From assembly GCA_029907605.1 (NCBI GenBank), contig JARYLO010000001.1, positions 35,040 to 99,039 of the forward strand: a stretch of DNA of 64,000 bases, given 5' to 3'. Both the position numbers and the translations under genes were made by a program. Below, piece after piece: positions 26,671-34,661 of this stretch. Source of the stretch: Sedimentisphaerales bacterium. GTDB lineage: Bacteria > Planctomycetota > Phycisphaerae > Sedimentisphaerales > Anaerobacaceae. The notes below the pieces were generated by a model, which did no database searches, was not told where the DNA came from, and worked only from the letters and a program-made list of their open reading frames with translations. Within the stretch, counting starts at the first letter, position 1, and each line of letters opens with the position of its first letter.

Positions 26671-27942
26671 CTATGCCGAGTTGAAGCGCTGCCTTGTCGC
26701 CCATAGGCCCAGACCAGGATTGGAGATAAAGAATACCTCCTGGCCATCGACGTGATTGAAGCCATCTGTCATTTTTTTGGGGTCGTATCTGGCCAGCATC
26801 TTGCCCAGGTCGGCGTAATCGAAACCTACAGACAGGATCTCCTTATCGGTCAGGTAGCCAGGGCAGTATGTGACCTTGAACCTGCCCTCTGTCGAACCAT
26901 GGATCAGGTGCGCAGCAGCACTGAGGTTGGCTGCCAGGTCCTCGTTCTTCTTGACCGCCTCCAAGACATGGTCTGTACCAAGGTATCCATACTTGCGTAT
27001 CAAGACATCAATGGCCTTATCCTCGCCGAATTGCTTCAGACCTGGCGCCAAGATGATGAGCTGGCCATCCCGTGCCATGGCCATCCTGGTCCTATAGATG
27101 GCCTTGTTACCAAGCCAAGTACTCTTATATTCATGTGGATCGAGGTATACAATGACCTTTTCTAGGGGCCTATCCAAGAAGGTGATGTTGACCTGTTGAG
27201 CAAGTGCGCAGGCCCTATTGAAGCACTCTATGTCATCGCCGACAAAGATCCCTTTGAGGACCGGTCCTGTTGCTGTGTTGGCCACCACAGTCAGGATGTA
27301 TACGATAGGCAGGTCCTTGGCGAAATGGTCGGAGGCATAATTGAGTACCTTCCTAACAGGTGTATCGGCCCTGCCCATGATCCGTTCCATCCCGTAGACC
27401 GCACCCAAGAAGTGGCTCTTGTTGATGCCCTCACTGCCGCCTATCCCCACGAATATATTCTTGTTGTAGTTGGCCATCCCAGCAACTTCATGAGGTACCA
27501 CTTGGCCTATGGATAAGACCAGGTCAAAACCTCCCTCCACCAATATGCGGTTTACCTGGGCGGGCCATGGGTATTCAAGCCTGCCTTCACTGACCTGGCG
27601 GATGAAGTCTGAAGGGACCTGCCCCAATGTGACCAGGTCAGACCTCCAGTTATGCCTGCGGAATAGAGAGACTGGCATCTGCCCAAACATCTGAAGGATC
27701 TCCGCCTCTGCCATAGGTTCATGCGTACCGACAGCAGGCAGCACGGCGGCAACCGCCTTGCCTAGATCCTGCCATGCATATCTGGTGATCAGGCCTGCAC
27801 GCGAATGGATCCTGGTGATATCAGGTGGGATCAACAAGACCCTTTGTCTTGGACCGAGCCTCTTCAATGCCTCGATGGTAAAGGCCTCAAGCTGCCTATC
27901 GTCAATCTGCCCAGAAGGATTGGCCAATTCGAGATAGATCAC
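26671..27942 (-). CDS. LarA-family (DUF2088) nickel-pincer epimerase, probably D-mannonate/D-gluconate
   Basis: A 423-residue lactate racemase superfamily protein with a GTG start. LarA needs a nickel-pincer nucleotide and uses two His for acid/base chemistry. In the lactobacillus enzyme the key residues, from memory, are H108, H174, K184 and H200. Here VGTHEPM gives H74, VVPHEVAG H151, YNKNIF K161 and NKSHFLG H177. The 151-161-177 spacing equals 174-184-200 exactly. Superfamily members include a gluconate 2-epimerase, which interconverts gluconate and mannonate. The gene lies three bases after a fructuronate reductase (mannonate producer) and just before gnd (phosphogluconate consumer), so mannonate-to-gluconate epimerisation is the natural inference. 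No larB, larC or larE maturation gene is in the window. Confidence 0.75.
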   Translation of the reverse strand: MIYLELANPSGQIDDRQLEAFTIEALKRLGPRQRVLLIPPDITRIHSRAGLITRYAWQDLGKAVAAVLPAVGTHEPMAEAEILQMFGQMPVSLFRRHNWRSDLVTLGQVPSDFIRQVSEGRLEYPWPAQVNRILVEGGFDLVLSIGQVVPHEVAGMANYNKNIFVGIGGSEGINKSHFLGAVYGMERIMGRADTPVRKVLNYASDHFAKDLPIVYILTVVANTATGPVLKGIFVGDDIECFNRACALAQQVNITFLDRPLEKVIVYLDPHEYKSTWLGNKAIYRTRMAMARDGQLIILAPGLKQFGEDKAIDVLIRKYGYLGTDHVLEAVKKNEDLAANLSAAAHLIHGSTEGRFKVTYCPGYLTDKEILSVGFDYADLGKMLARYDPKKMTDGFNHVDGQEVFFISNPGLGLWATRQRFNSA

Positions 27943-27945
27943 CTC

Positions 27946-28764
27946 TTAGACCCCTGAGAATGCATTGAACCCACCATCCACTGGCACCACCACACCTGTC
28001 ACGAATGCAGAGGCCTTACTGATCAACCATAACAGCGTACCGACTAGCTCCTCAGGTTGGCCGAACCTGGCCATTGGCGTATGGTCGATGATGGCCTTGC
28101 CACGTGCTGTCAACTGGCCGGTCTGTTGGTCGGTCAGGAGGAATCGGTTCTGTTCGGTCAGGAAAAACCCTGGGGCAATGGCATTGACCCTTATATTTGG
28201 CGAGTAGTTCTGGGCCATATGCACTGCGAGCCATTGTGTGAAGTTGCTGACCGCGGCCTTGGCTGCTGAATAGGCCGGTATCCTGGTAAGGGGCCGAAAG
28301 GCATTCATGCTGGAGATATTGATGATAACGCCATGGCCTTGTTGTGCCATATACCTGCCGAACACCTGGCTCGGCAGGACCGTACCTAGCAGGTTCAGGT
28401 CAAAGACCCACCTGATGGCCTCGGCAGGTATGTCGAAGAATGGCAGGGACTCCGATGTGGTGGCCTCCTTCTTGTTGCCACCTGCCCCATTGACCAGGCA
28501 GTCCACATAGCCAAATACCTTCATACAATTCTCGGCGGCCGCCTCCACCTGTGCCCTATCCAGCACATCGGTCTTGACCGCTATCGCCGAGCCGCCCTTG
28601 TCCGTTATCTCCTTGGCCAGTTTCTCTGCCCTTTGTCCATCGAAGTCCATTATGCATATCCTTGCCCCTGCCTGGGCGAGGGCCTGTGCCATGGTCCCGC
28701 ATAGGATGCCTGCACCGCCTGTAATGGCCACTACCTTTGATCTGACGTCAAATAGGTCTTGCAT
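27946..28764 (-). CDS. Short-chain dehydrogenase, UxuB-like D-mannonate oxidoreductase (fructuronate reductase)
   Basis: A 272-residue SDR. The nucleotide-binding segment is AITGGAGILCGTMAQAL, and the catalytic set is INISSMNAFRPL with YSAAKAAVSNFTQWLAVH. Stretches such as VFDLNLLGTVLPSQVF, RVNAIAPGFFLTEQNRFLL and VVPVDGGFNAFSGV closely resemble, from memory, the Bacillus UxuB/YjmF and Thermotoga type fructuronate reductases. These are unrelated to the long-chain UxuB of E. coli. It reduces D-fructuronate to D-mannonate with NAD(P)H. AGGAG lies eight bases before the ATG. It is the first gene of the uronate block and would act directly after UxaC. Confidence 0.85.
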   Translation of the reverse strand: MQDLFDVRSKVVAITGGAGILCGTMAQALAQAGARICIMDFDGQRAEKLAKEITDKGGSAIAVKTDVLDRAQVEAAAENCMKVFGYVDCLVNGAGGNKKEATTSESLPFFDIPAEAIRWVFDLNLLGTVLPSQVFGRYMAQQGHGVIINISSMNAFRPLTRIPAYSAAKAAVSNFTQWLAVHMAQNYSPNIRVNAIAPGFFLTEQNRFLLTDQQTGQLTARGKAIIDHTPMARFGQPEELVGTLLWLISKASAFVTGVVVPVDGGFNAFSGV

Positions 28765-28799
28765 CTTCTGACTCCTGCAAAAATGCCATCAAGGCCATT

Positions 28800-28827
28800 A
28801 TTCTAGACCCGTCGGCCTTTGCCTCAA
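28800..28827 (-). promoter_or_regulatory. Candidate promoter of the uronate operon
   Basis: On the minus strand, TTGAGG (28822-28827) and TAGAAT (28800-28805) are 16 bases apart, about 40 bases upstream of the SDR start. It lies just past the terminator of the preceding gene, the expected place for a fresh start of transcription. Confidence 0.4.
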
Positions 28828-28830
28828 GCC

Positions 28831-28866
28831 CAAAACAAGAAGGGCCACCTTGAAGGGTGGCCCTTT
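28831..28866 (-). terminator. Rho-independent terminator of the TxCP-repeat gene
   Basis: A perfect 10-bp stem (28840-28849 with 28856-28865) closes a six-base loop. Read on the minus strand it is followed by a T-rich run (CTTGTTTT). It sits 23 bases past the stop of the cysteine-repeat gene. Confidence 0.7.
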
Positions 28867-28888
28867 GATGCTGTAGATAGGAGTTGTG

Positions 28889-29437
28889 CTACAAAGCGGG
28901 GCTTGTCACGATTGCCGTGGGACAAGGCCACTGTATGACAGGGCAGCATGTGGACAGGCCACCGCAATTGGTAATGCATGGGGGGCATTGTGTGGGCACG
29001 GCCGGACATACGGTAGTCACTAGTGGACACGATGTACAGGTGACTGGGCATCTGGTATCTACAGGCGGACACCTTGTGGCTACTGGTGGGCAAGAGGTGT
29101 CAAGGGCTGGGCACCATGTGTCCTTTGGTGGACAGGTAGTGGCAGCAGGAGGACACTGGGTCTCAATTGCCGGGCAGATAGTGCTCATCACAGGGCACTT
29201 GGTCTTTTCGGCTGGGCACCATGTCTCTTTGGCGGGACACTTGGTTGCCACCTGAGGGCACTGGGTCTGGGAGGCTGGACACATGGTGCAGATGACTGGA
29301 CAGGAGGTCCAACTCATGGGGCAGGATGTTGCCACCGGTACAGGTTGGCCGTTGCCTTCGTCTGCTGCCATTGCTGCCATGGTTCCCAGGCATACCCCAA
29401 TCGCAGCGATCGCTAGTGTTAGTGGTTTGGCTCTCAT
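28889..29437 (-). CDS. Secreted cysteine-rich protein of 20 tandem TxCP heptads
   Basis: A 182-residue protein I cannot assign to a known family. A signal peptide (MRAKPLTLAIAAIGVCLGTM, cleaved near AAMAA) and a short linker reach residue 34. Residues 35-174 are exactly 20 heptads with consensus x-x-T-x-C-P-x, for example VATSCPM, KETWCPA, VDTRCPV. Heptad 18 reads CITNCGG (Pro replaced by Gly) and heptad 19 LSTCCPV. An eight-residue tail follows. Every heptad keeps its Cys in register, with a few extra Cys. AAGGAGG lies nine bases before the ATG, with a strong promoter ~185 bases upstream and a terminator after it: a self-contained, probably well-expressed gene. A disulfide-linked or metal-binding envelope role is speculation. 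Confidence 0.8.
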   Translation of the reverse strand: MRAKPLTLAIAAIGVCLGTMAAMAADEGNGQPVPVATSCPMSWTSCPVICTMCPASQTQCPQVATKCPAKETWCPAEKTKCPVMSTICPAIETQCPPAATTCPPKDTWCPALDTSCPPVATRCPPVDTRCPVTCTSCPLVTTVCPAVPTQCPPCITNCGGLSTCCPVIQWPCPTAIVTSPAL

Positions 29438-29562
29438 GGCTTGATCCTCCTTGACAATGAAGAGCTACCTTCTTCCGGTGTCTGACCCTGCGTACGCAGC
29501 AGGTAACCGGCGATCTCCCGTAGACCATCCTTGACGGCGTAGTAGCACCGCACTGTTGCCAA
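29434..29562 (-). CDS. Possible small upstream ORF in the leader of the TxCP-repeat gene
   Basis: A 42-residue frame from TTG at 29562 contains CYYAVKDGLREIAGYLLRTQ and has codon choice like neighbouring genes. Its TGA stop overlaps the ATG of the repeat gene as ATGA, the layout this genome uses for coupled genes. However, the TTG has no SD. In another frame an ATG at 29572 has AGGA six bases upstream and encodes 35 residues ending at 29465. At most one is translated. Either could be a leader peptide, or the region could be purely structural RNA. Confidence 0.25.
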   Translation of the reverse strand: MATVRCYYAVKDGLREIAGYLLRTQGQTPEEGSSSLSRRIKP

Positions 29563-29614
29563 AAGTGAACATCAAAGATCCTACTCCAACATTGCGGTTC
29601 ATCACCCTTTCAGA
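29438..29614 (-). promoter_or_regulatory. Long 5' leader of the TxCP-repeat gene
   Basis: If transcription starts about 29614, the mRNA has a leader of about 177 bases before the ATG at 29437. That is far longer than other leaders in the window. I could not match it to a riboswitch class by eye. It contains GC-rich segments able to pair and two overlapping short frames. It deserves structure prediction. Confidence 0.35.
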
Positions 29615-29620
29615 CTGTAG

Positions 29621-29648
29621 ACTATAAAGACTCCACTAGCCTAGTCAA
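29621..29648 (-). promoter_or_regulatory. Sigma-70-like promoter of the TxCP-repeat gene
   Basis: On the minus strand, TTGACT (29643-29648) is followed after 16 bases by TATAGT (29621-29626), a close match to consensus. It lies immediately after the 3' end of the DUF3616 gene and drives the leader described above. Confidence 0.5.
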
Positions 29649-29657
29649 TAGGAAAAT

Positions 29658-30716
29658 CTAAAGATTCCTTTCTATCGTCAGGATCACGCCGCGGAATGTC
29701 TTTCTGCCAGGGTCAAGGAGGGCCTTGTTGGGGCACAGGCCTTCTGGCAGGTATTCGCCTTTTCTGCATTCTTGGGGACCGTTGACCTTTACCAACCTGC
29801 TGCCGTCGTCGCTGAGGACCAGTATCTTGCCAGGTTCAAGCATTACCATTGCTTCTGGCGTCCAGTCTGGAATTCCTAGCTGCAGGTCCATTATCTTGAT
29901 GGGCTTGTCATCGGCCTGACCTGTCCAGCGGAATAGGACCGATCTTGCAGTCTCATCTGATGGCCCTGCTATGATGTAAAAAGAGTTGGTTTGAGCCGAA
30001 AAGCACAGGTCCCTGATCCCCAATCCCTCTAGGTCCAGCAAGATGGGGCCTCCAAATTCAGGATCCTTTCCATCCTCTATGACTTTATCTGGGTTCAGCA
30101 GCGGAATGATCAATGCCTTATGCCTTGGTATCGGATTGCGGAGGCCTATGTAGAGCTGGCCACCAGGGCAATTGGATAGGCCTTCTATGTTGATCCCTTC
30201 ATCCTTTGGGGCGAGTCTTCTATCCTTGGAGGTCTTGAGGTCAACACCTGCTGCCTCTGCCAGTCCTAGACCCTTCAATTGCCTGGCAGCTAGGATCCTT
30301 GTCAGCAGTTGCCGATAAGGCCTGCCTACAGGCCTGAGCTGGACCCGTCCTGCCTCATCTTGTATCTGTGTGGCAAAGAATCTGTATCTGCTGGGTCTGG
30401 GCTTGCCGTCCTTGTTCCTGCCGTGCGAGCTGATCCAGTAGATGCGGTTGCCTATCCTGGCTGCACCTTCTATATCCACCTCGGGGAACTTTGGGTCCAC
30501 TCGCAGGAATCCTGACATGTCAAAACTCGCCACAGGCATGCCGCCATCTATCCGATATATCCTGAGTACGTTATCCTCATCCTCTGCCACTGCCACCAGA
30601 TTATGGTCTATCTGGACCGCTGCAGAGGCATCAGCGCAGCCTCTGAAGGTCAAGATCCCTGGCTGGACCTGTCCCAATGAGATGATGGCTGGTAAGATAT
30701 AAAATATTAGCGGCAT
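29658..30716 (-). CDS. DUF3616 domain protein, probably secreted
   Basis: A 352-residue protein with an N-terminal hydrophobic segment (MPLIFYILPAIISLG) that reads as a signal peptide. The remainder matches the DUF3616 pattern from memory: an opening GCADASAAVQIDHNLVAVAEDEDNVLRIY, then DIEGAARIGNRIYWISSHGRNKDGK and EGINIEGLSNCPGGQLYIGLRNP, ending IPDWTPEAMVMLEPGKILVLSDDGS. The repeats of W/Y-I-S/G-hairpins suggest a beta-propeller-like fold. No catalytic residues are apparent and function is unknown. It has no clear SD and is divergent from the DUF429 gene. Confidence 0.75.
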   Translation of the reverse strand: MPLIFYILPAIISLGQVQPGILTFRGCADASAAVQIDHNLVAVAEDEDNVLRIYRIDGGMPVASFDMSGFLRVDPKFPEVDIEGAARIGNRIYWISSHGRNKDGKPRPSRYRFFATQIQDEAGRVQLRPVGRPYRQLLTRILAARQLKGLGLAEAAGVDLKTSKDRRLAPKDEGINIEGLSNCPGGQLYIGLRNPIPRHKALIIPLLNPDKVIEDGKDPEFGGPILLDLEGLGIRDLCFSAQTNSFYIIAGPSDETARSVLFRWTGQADDKPIKIMDLQLGIPDWTPEAMVMLEPGKILVLSDDGSRLVKVNGPQECRKGEYLPEGLCPNKALLDPGRKTFRGVILTIERNL

Positions 30717-30780
30717 GGTATTGAGACTCAGATCTTTATGCTATCAGCATAACCGAGTTTCGCCAGATTGGAAGAAGGTC

Positions 30781-31392
30781 ATGGTCTGTCTGGGTGTGGA
30801 TGTGGGATTGAGGTATGTGCACTGCGTAGCCATGGACGGGTCCCTTGCAGTCATTGAGGCCAGGTCTAACCTGGTTCTAGATCAATTACGGCAATGGTGC
30901 TCGGAGCAAAGACCTGATGCGGTGGCGGTAGATGCCCCTCAATGTTGGCCACTGCCGAATACTAGGCGACAGGCAGAGATAAGGCTAATGAGGATGGGGA
31001 TCAGGTGTTTCTTGACGCCGTGCTCAATAAGGATGCGGCAATTGCCATTCTATGCCTGGATGCACACTGGGATGCAGGTCTTTTCGATGCTCGATAGCCT
31101 TGGTTACAGGTCATTTGTGGAATACCTCCAGCCTCCGGTCTGGATGGAGGTCTTTCCAAGTGCCTCAGCACGCCTGATGGGCAAACACCCACCCAAGGGC
31201 AACAAACACCAGCAGCGGCTTTATCTGCTGGAGCAGATGGGAATAGAGATCGATTTACTGTCCAATCGCCACCTTGTAGATGCAGCCATCTGTGCGGTGA
31301 CTGGCATTCATGGACTTAAGGGCAGGTTCGCCGCGATTGGTGACAGGCAGACCGGTTTCATCATACTGCCGGCTGCACCAGGGGCCCTATAG
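30781..31392 (+). CDS. DUF429 family protein (predicted RNase H-like fold)
   Basis: A 203-residue protein. I start at the ATG at 30781 because GGAAGAAGG lies just upstream and the domain then begins VCLGVDVGLRYVHCVAMDG, the acidic first strand of an RNase H-like fold. An in-frame earlier start at 30715 would overlap the divergent gene. Further conserved spots are DAVAVDAPQCWPLP, RRQAEIRLMRMGIRCFLTP, YLQPPVWMEVFPSASARLMG and HLVDAAICAVTG. DUF429 members are predicted nucleases of unknown target (family knowledge). Its last six bases overlap the convergent caspase-like gene. Confidence 0.78.
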   Translation: MVCLGVDVGLRYVHCVAMDGSLAVIEARSNLVLDQLRQWCSEQRPDAVAVDAPQCWPLPNTRRQAEIRLMRMGIRCFLTPCSIRMRQLPFYAWMHTGMQVFSMLDSLGYRSFVEYLQPPVWMEVFPSASARLMGKHPPKGNKHQQRLYLLEQMGIEIDLLSNRHLVDAAICAVTGIHGLKGRFAAIGDRQTGFIILPAAPGAL

Positions 31393-32334
31393 GCCGCCTA
31401 CCTGCTGATAGATGGCAGCCAGTTCCAATAGGAGGGCCTGAAGGCGATCAAGGTACTGATCCTCGGACAGGCCCTGTCTTGAATCCCTCAGCCTTATGAC
31501 CTCTAGCTCTAGCTGGTCCCTCCTGTGTCTAAGCCCTGGTGGCATGGCCTGTTCCTGTGCACTTGGGACCAGGTGTATCTGATGCGCCCTATAGCCATCC
31601 AGGTCCTTGCCGCCTTGTGCGCGTCTAGTAGGTCTGAGGCCTGAGAACCAATCTGCAGGCGTTCCAAGCCCGTCCCCGTTGTCGTCCAGCAGGGCATGTT
31701 CTGTGGCGAGCCTGCCTGCTGATCTGTAGGCATCGGCGGTCCTCTTTGATGCCACCAGAAAGGCCTCAAGCAAGGATGTCTGCCCGTCCTTGTCCAGGTC
31801 GGCATTTGGGTCTACTATGGCCTGGGCAATCTGGGGGCCGAACCTGGTCGCACTGGACTCAAAACCACTGCGGGTGGCAGTGATGATGATGCGATCCGGG
31901 CCTGAGAGGGCAGGCAAGAATGGGCCGCTGCAGGAGGCGGTGTTGATCACGATGATAGGCCTGCTGAAGGGCTGCAGAAGCCTGGCAAGCTCCTCAGCGG
32001 TCAGGTCAGGCCCTATGAGGTTGAACCTGGCGGACCTGCCATCGTATGTGCCATGGCCTATCATGACAAGCCAGAGGGGCTCAGTGGATTGGTGTGGCTG
32101 TTGCAAGATGGCCTGGCAAAGTAAGGTAAGGTCATTGGCGTCTGATTGCCTTTCCAGGCCTATCAATATGGCCTTGAGGCCACCCATACCTGCAGCCTGG
32201 TGCCATCCTTGGGCGGATTGTGCGAACTGCATGGCGTAGTCCTCTTGTCCTGGGGCACCTACTACAATGATCATCACCCCATGGTCCTGAGGTGCGGACA
32301 GTATCGACAGCATCAGGCCGATCAAGATGCTCAT
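31387..32334 (-). CDS. Caspase-fold (C13/C14-like) peptidase, last gene of MoxR operon
   Basis: A 315-residue protein. The ATG at 32334 forms ATGA with the stop of the upstream VWA gene and opens a signal-like MSILIGLMLSILSAP; an earlier frame start lies inside that gene. WLVMIGHGTYDG supplies His94 and IIVINTASCSGPFL supplies Cys135, the His/Cys dyad with the typical ~40-residue spacing of caspase/legumain-fold proteases. Two acidic loops (DPNADLDKDGQTSLLEAF and DDNGDGLGTPADWF) look like EF-hand calcium sites. The C-terminal ~75 residues are helical and charged. Co-translation with VWA and MoxR proteins suggests the protease acts in that envelope system. The substrate is unknown. Confidence 0.75.
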   Translation of the reverse strand: MSILIGLMLSILSAPQDHGVMIIVVGAPGQEDYAMQFAQSAQGWHQAAGMGGLKAILIGLERQSDANDLTLLCQAILQQPHQSTEPLWLVMIGHGTYDGRSARFNLIGPDLTAEELARLLQPFSRPIIVINTASCSGPFLPALSGPDRIIITATRSGFESSATRFGPQIAQAIVDPNADLDKDGQTSLLEAFLVASKRTADAYRSAGRLATEHALLDDNGDGLGTPADWFSGLRPTRRAQGGKDLDGYRAHQIHLVPSAQEQAMPPGLRHRRDQLELEVIRLRDSRQGLSEDQYLDRLQALLLELAAIYQQVGGL

Positions 32335-34661
32335 GCCAATCCCCTTGTCCTGCGGATCGTCCAGGCTGCAAGCAAACCTGACAGGCTGAATGCCAATGCC
32401 AATGGCAGGACCCCTGGCAGGTCCCACAGTGGCCTCAACACAACCATGGTCTGCTGGCTTGCCTGGCCAAGCAGGTCTTGGATCTCATCTAGTTGGTTGG
32501 CCCGTATGAGCTTGCCACCTGTCTTGGATGCAATGGCCTGGAGTAAGGTAAGATTGGGTTGGACCTGGCCAAACTCCTGGGCCTCCAGGTTGCAGGCCCA
32601 CCCAGTTTGTGCCTGACCAATCGTGCGGCCATCTGGGCCGATTGCCGTGGCCTTTGCGCGATAAGGCCCACTGGCCCTTGGCAGGAAGGTCGCCTCGAAA
32701 AGGCCAGGTTGGTCTTCTATGCTGCTGGCAGACAATCTCAGCTTGCGGCCGTTGGGGTCCTCCAGTTCTATGGACACGTTTGCATGCTGGACAGGCTCGA
32801 ACTGGCCATCCAGGACCCTGGCATGCAATCGTAGGCCTAGACGGGCGGATCGCCGATCCGCTGTGGCAGTCAGTGTGACCTGGTCTTGGGCATCTACCAC
32901 CAACGACCTGATCATCTGCCTCCAGAAGTTCTCCATCTGTGCCCTGGCTGAAGGATCCTGCATACCCCATCGCCATAAGTCGCCGATCGCCAAGACCGCT
33001 GACCTGCCGTTGCCGAACCTGCCTGTGACCAATGCGGGATGCCGCTGCCCATCTTGGGCCTGTGCAGTCAGCAGCACAAGACCGCCTGGCCTGGGTAGCC
33101 CTACAGGGCCGAGGACCTGAAAGCATTGCATGCCTTGGGCGAATCGCCGCTCAGTCTGTTCTATGCCAGGCAGCCTCAGCCAAGGTTGAAGCAGGCCCTG
33201 GGCGGTCACCTCCAGCATAAATGGCCCCTGGGGGTACTTGTCTGCAGGCCCTAGCAGCCGTACAGGCAGGACCTGATCGATGGGAGTGCCTGCATACTGG
33301 CCATCAGCGAGGCTATCCTTGCCTGCAAGCATCAATAGTCCCCCTCCCCTTACAGAGACGAATGACCTTATCAAGTCGAGTTGGTTGCTGCTAAAGAATG
33401 CCGCCTCTATATCGTCCAGGATCAGGCCATGGTACTGGAACAGGTCCCTTGCCTTCTTCGGGAACCCCTCCAACAGCTCATTCGGTTCATTGATATTGAG
33501 CCTAACCAATACTGGTTTATCGTATGATTCCAGTGCAGGTGCCTGATTGGGATCAAGGCCCCTGTACAATGGGTTGATCTGCTGGCCAGGCCTTCCCCTG
33601 AAGTCATACTTGGGTTCCTTTGTGGCCAGGCGGATCAAGGCGGTCAGCTTGACCTGACTATCCTGGGCCAGGGCACGCTGGAGGAACTTGTACTCCCAAT
33701 TGGGCCTGCCAGCAATATAGAGGATCCTGTAAGGGGAGGATTTGCGTTCTATGGCAATGAATGCGGCATTGTTTGCGGTGGTGGCCTCTACTATCTGCGG
33801 CTCCATGGCCCTTGCCTGGAGTCTGTAGAAGCAGACCCCGGTATCGGGAGGTTTGAACCTGAACCTAAAGGACCTTGACTGATCGTTGCCTTTGATCTGC
33901 CAGACCTGCACTTCCAGTTGGGAGCCATGTGGATCGTAGAGTGACATCTCCACCTGGTGGCCAGCAAGGCCGGTTGCGTGTACGGATGTGGTTACCGTCA
34001 CAGGTACATCCTCAAAGGCAGACTGATCGGCCTGGATATCGGTGATGGCAAGATCGCATACCGGCTCTGTACCACACAAGAGCACTGGCCAGATCGGCGG
34101 CAGGCCAGTGCAGTCTGGGTCCTGCTGGATATCCGTGGCAATGCCATCTGTAAGGAGGATGACCCCTGCCAGCGGTCTGCCTGCGTATTGATCCCTGAGG
34201 GTCTGGATGCAGGATTGCAGGTTCGAGGCAGGTACGTCGAAGCCCAGCTCCGAGATGTCGGTCATGGGCCTGCACCTGGTGTCAAAGAGGTGGTAGCGAA
34301 CCCTAAATGTCCGTGAAAGCTGGCTGATCGGGTCAGATCTGATCGTCTCTATAGCTGCATGGCCCCTGGTCCTGCCGGTAGTGGGGTCCTTTATGGACAT
34401 GCTGAGGCTGTTATCTGTCACAATGGCAATCAGGTTCTCGCCTGCCTTTGGCTGCCTGCTGATCCAGAGCGGCTTGAGAAGTATCAGGCCAACAATCGCA
34501 ATGGCAACCGTCCTTGCAATCAATGCCAGCAGCATGATCGGGCCTGCCTGCCTGGATCGCAGAAGGGACCAGACCGAGGCGGCCATGGCTATCCCCACGA
34601 TAGATATGACCATCCAGGTCCAGGGATTGACCGCAATAACCAGCTGCCCGATCTGGATCAT
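32331..34661 (-). CDS. Membrane VWA / GATase-like domain protein
   Basis: A 776-residue protein. Two N-terminal transmembrane helices (~15-70) are followed by a von Willebrand A domain: IAIVTDNSLSMSI (MIDAS D-x-S-x-S) and PLAGVILLTDGIATD. Ig-like regions follow (FEDVPVTVTTSVHATG). From ~320 to 600 there is a class I glutamine-amidotransferase-like fold (YRILYIAGRPNWEYKFLQRAL, GGGLLMLAGKDSLADGQYAG). A last membrane helix lies near the C-terminus (LPLALAFSLSGLLAAWTI). It overlaps both neighbours by ATGA. Such proteins accompany BatA and DUF58 genes in Planctomycetota. I infer a large periplasmic or outer-face assembly module; no enzyme activity is established. Confidence 0.78.
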   Translation of the reverse strand: MIQIGQLVIAVNPWTWMVISIVGIAMAASVWSLLRSRQAGPIMLLALIARTVAIAIVGLILLKPLWISRQPKAGENLIAIVTDNSLSMSIKDPTTGRTRGHAAIETIRSDPISQLSRTFRVRYHLFDTRCRPMTDISELGFDVPASNLQSCIQTLRDQYAGRPLAGVILLTDGIATDIQQDPDCTGLPPIWPVLLCGTEPVCDLAITDIQADQSAFEDVPVTVTTSVHATGLAGHQVEMSLYDPHGSQLEVQVWQIKGNDQSRSFRFRFKPPDTGVCFYRLQARAMEPQIVEATTANNAAFIAIERKSSPYRILYIAGRPNWEYKFLQRALAQDSQVKLTALIRLATKEPKYDFRGRPGQQINPLYRGLDPNQAPALESYDKPVLVRLNINEPNELLEGFPKKARDLFQYHGLILDDIEAAFFSSNQLDLIRSFVSVRGGGLLMLAGKDSLADGQYAGTPIDQVLPVRLLGPADKYPQGPFMLEVTAQGLLQPWLRLPGIEQTERRFAQGMQCFQVLGPVGLPRPGGLVLLTAQAQDGQRHPALVTGRFGNGRSAVLAIGDLWRWGMQDPSARAQMENFWRQMIRSLVVDAQDQVTLTATADRRSARLGLRLHARVLDGQFEPVQHANVSIELEDPNGRKLRLSASSIEDQPGLFEATFLPRASGPYRAKATAIGPDGRTIGQAQTGWACNLEAQEFGQVQPNLTLLQAIASKTGGKLIRANQLDEIQDLLGQASQQTMVVLRPLWDLPGVLPLALAFSLSGLLAAWTIRRTRGLA

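Noticed and set aside
28884..29255. 123-residue plus-strand frame with regular Gly/His/Val repeats
   Set aside because: It is the antisense image of the TxCP heptad gene; its periodicity follows from the 21-bp repeat. The minus-strand frame has signal peptide, SD, promoter and terminator.
28916..29335. Possible CRISPR-like array because of regular repeats
   Set aside because: The period is 21 bases with no spacers, the repeats are degenerate, and the reading frame is continuous with conserved Thr-Cys-Pro positions.
29438..29614. Known riboswitch class in the TxCP leader
   Set aside because: I compared it by eye with cyclic-di-GMP, TPP, cobalamin, SAM and fluoride motifs and saw no convincing core; left as an unassigned leader.
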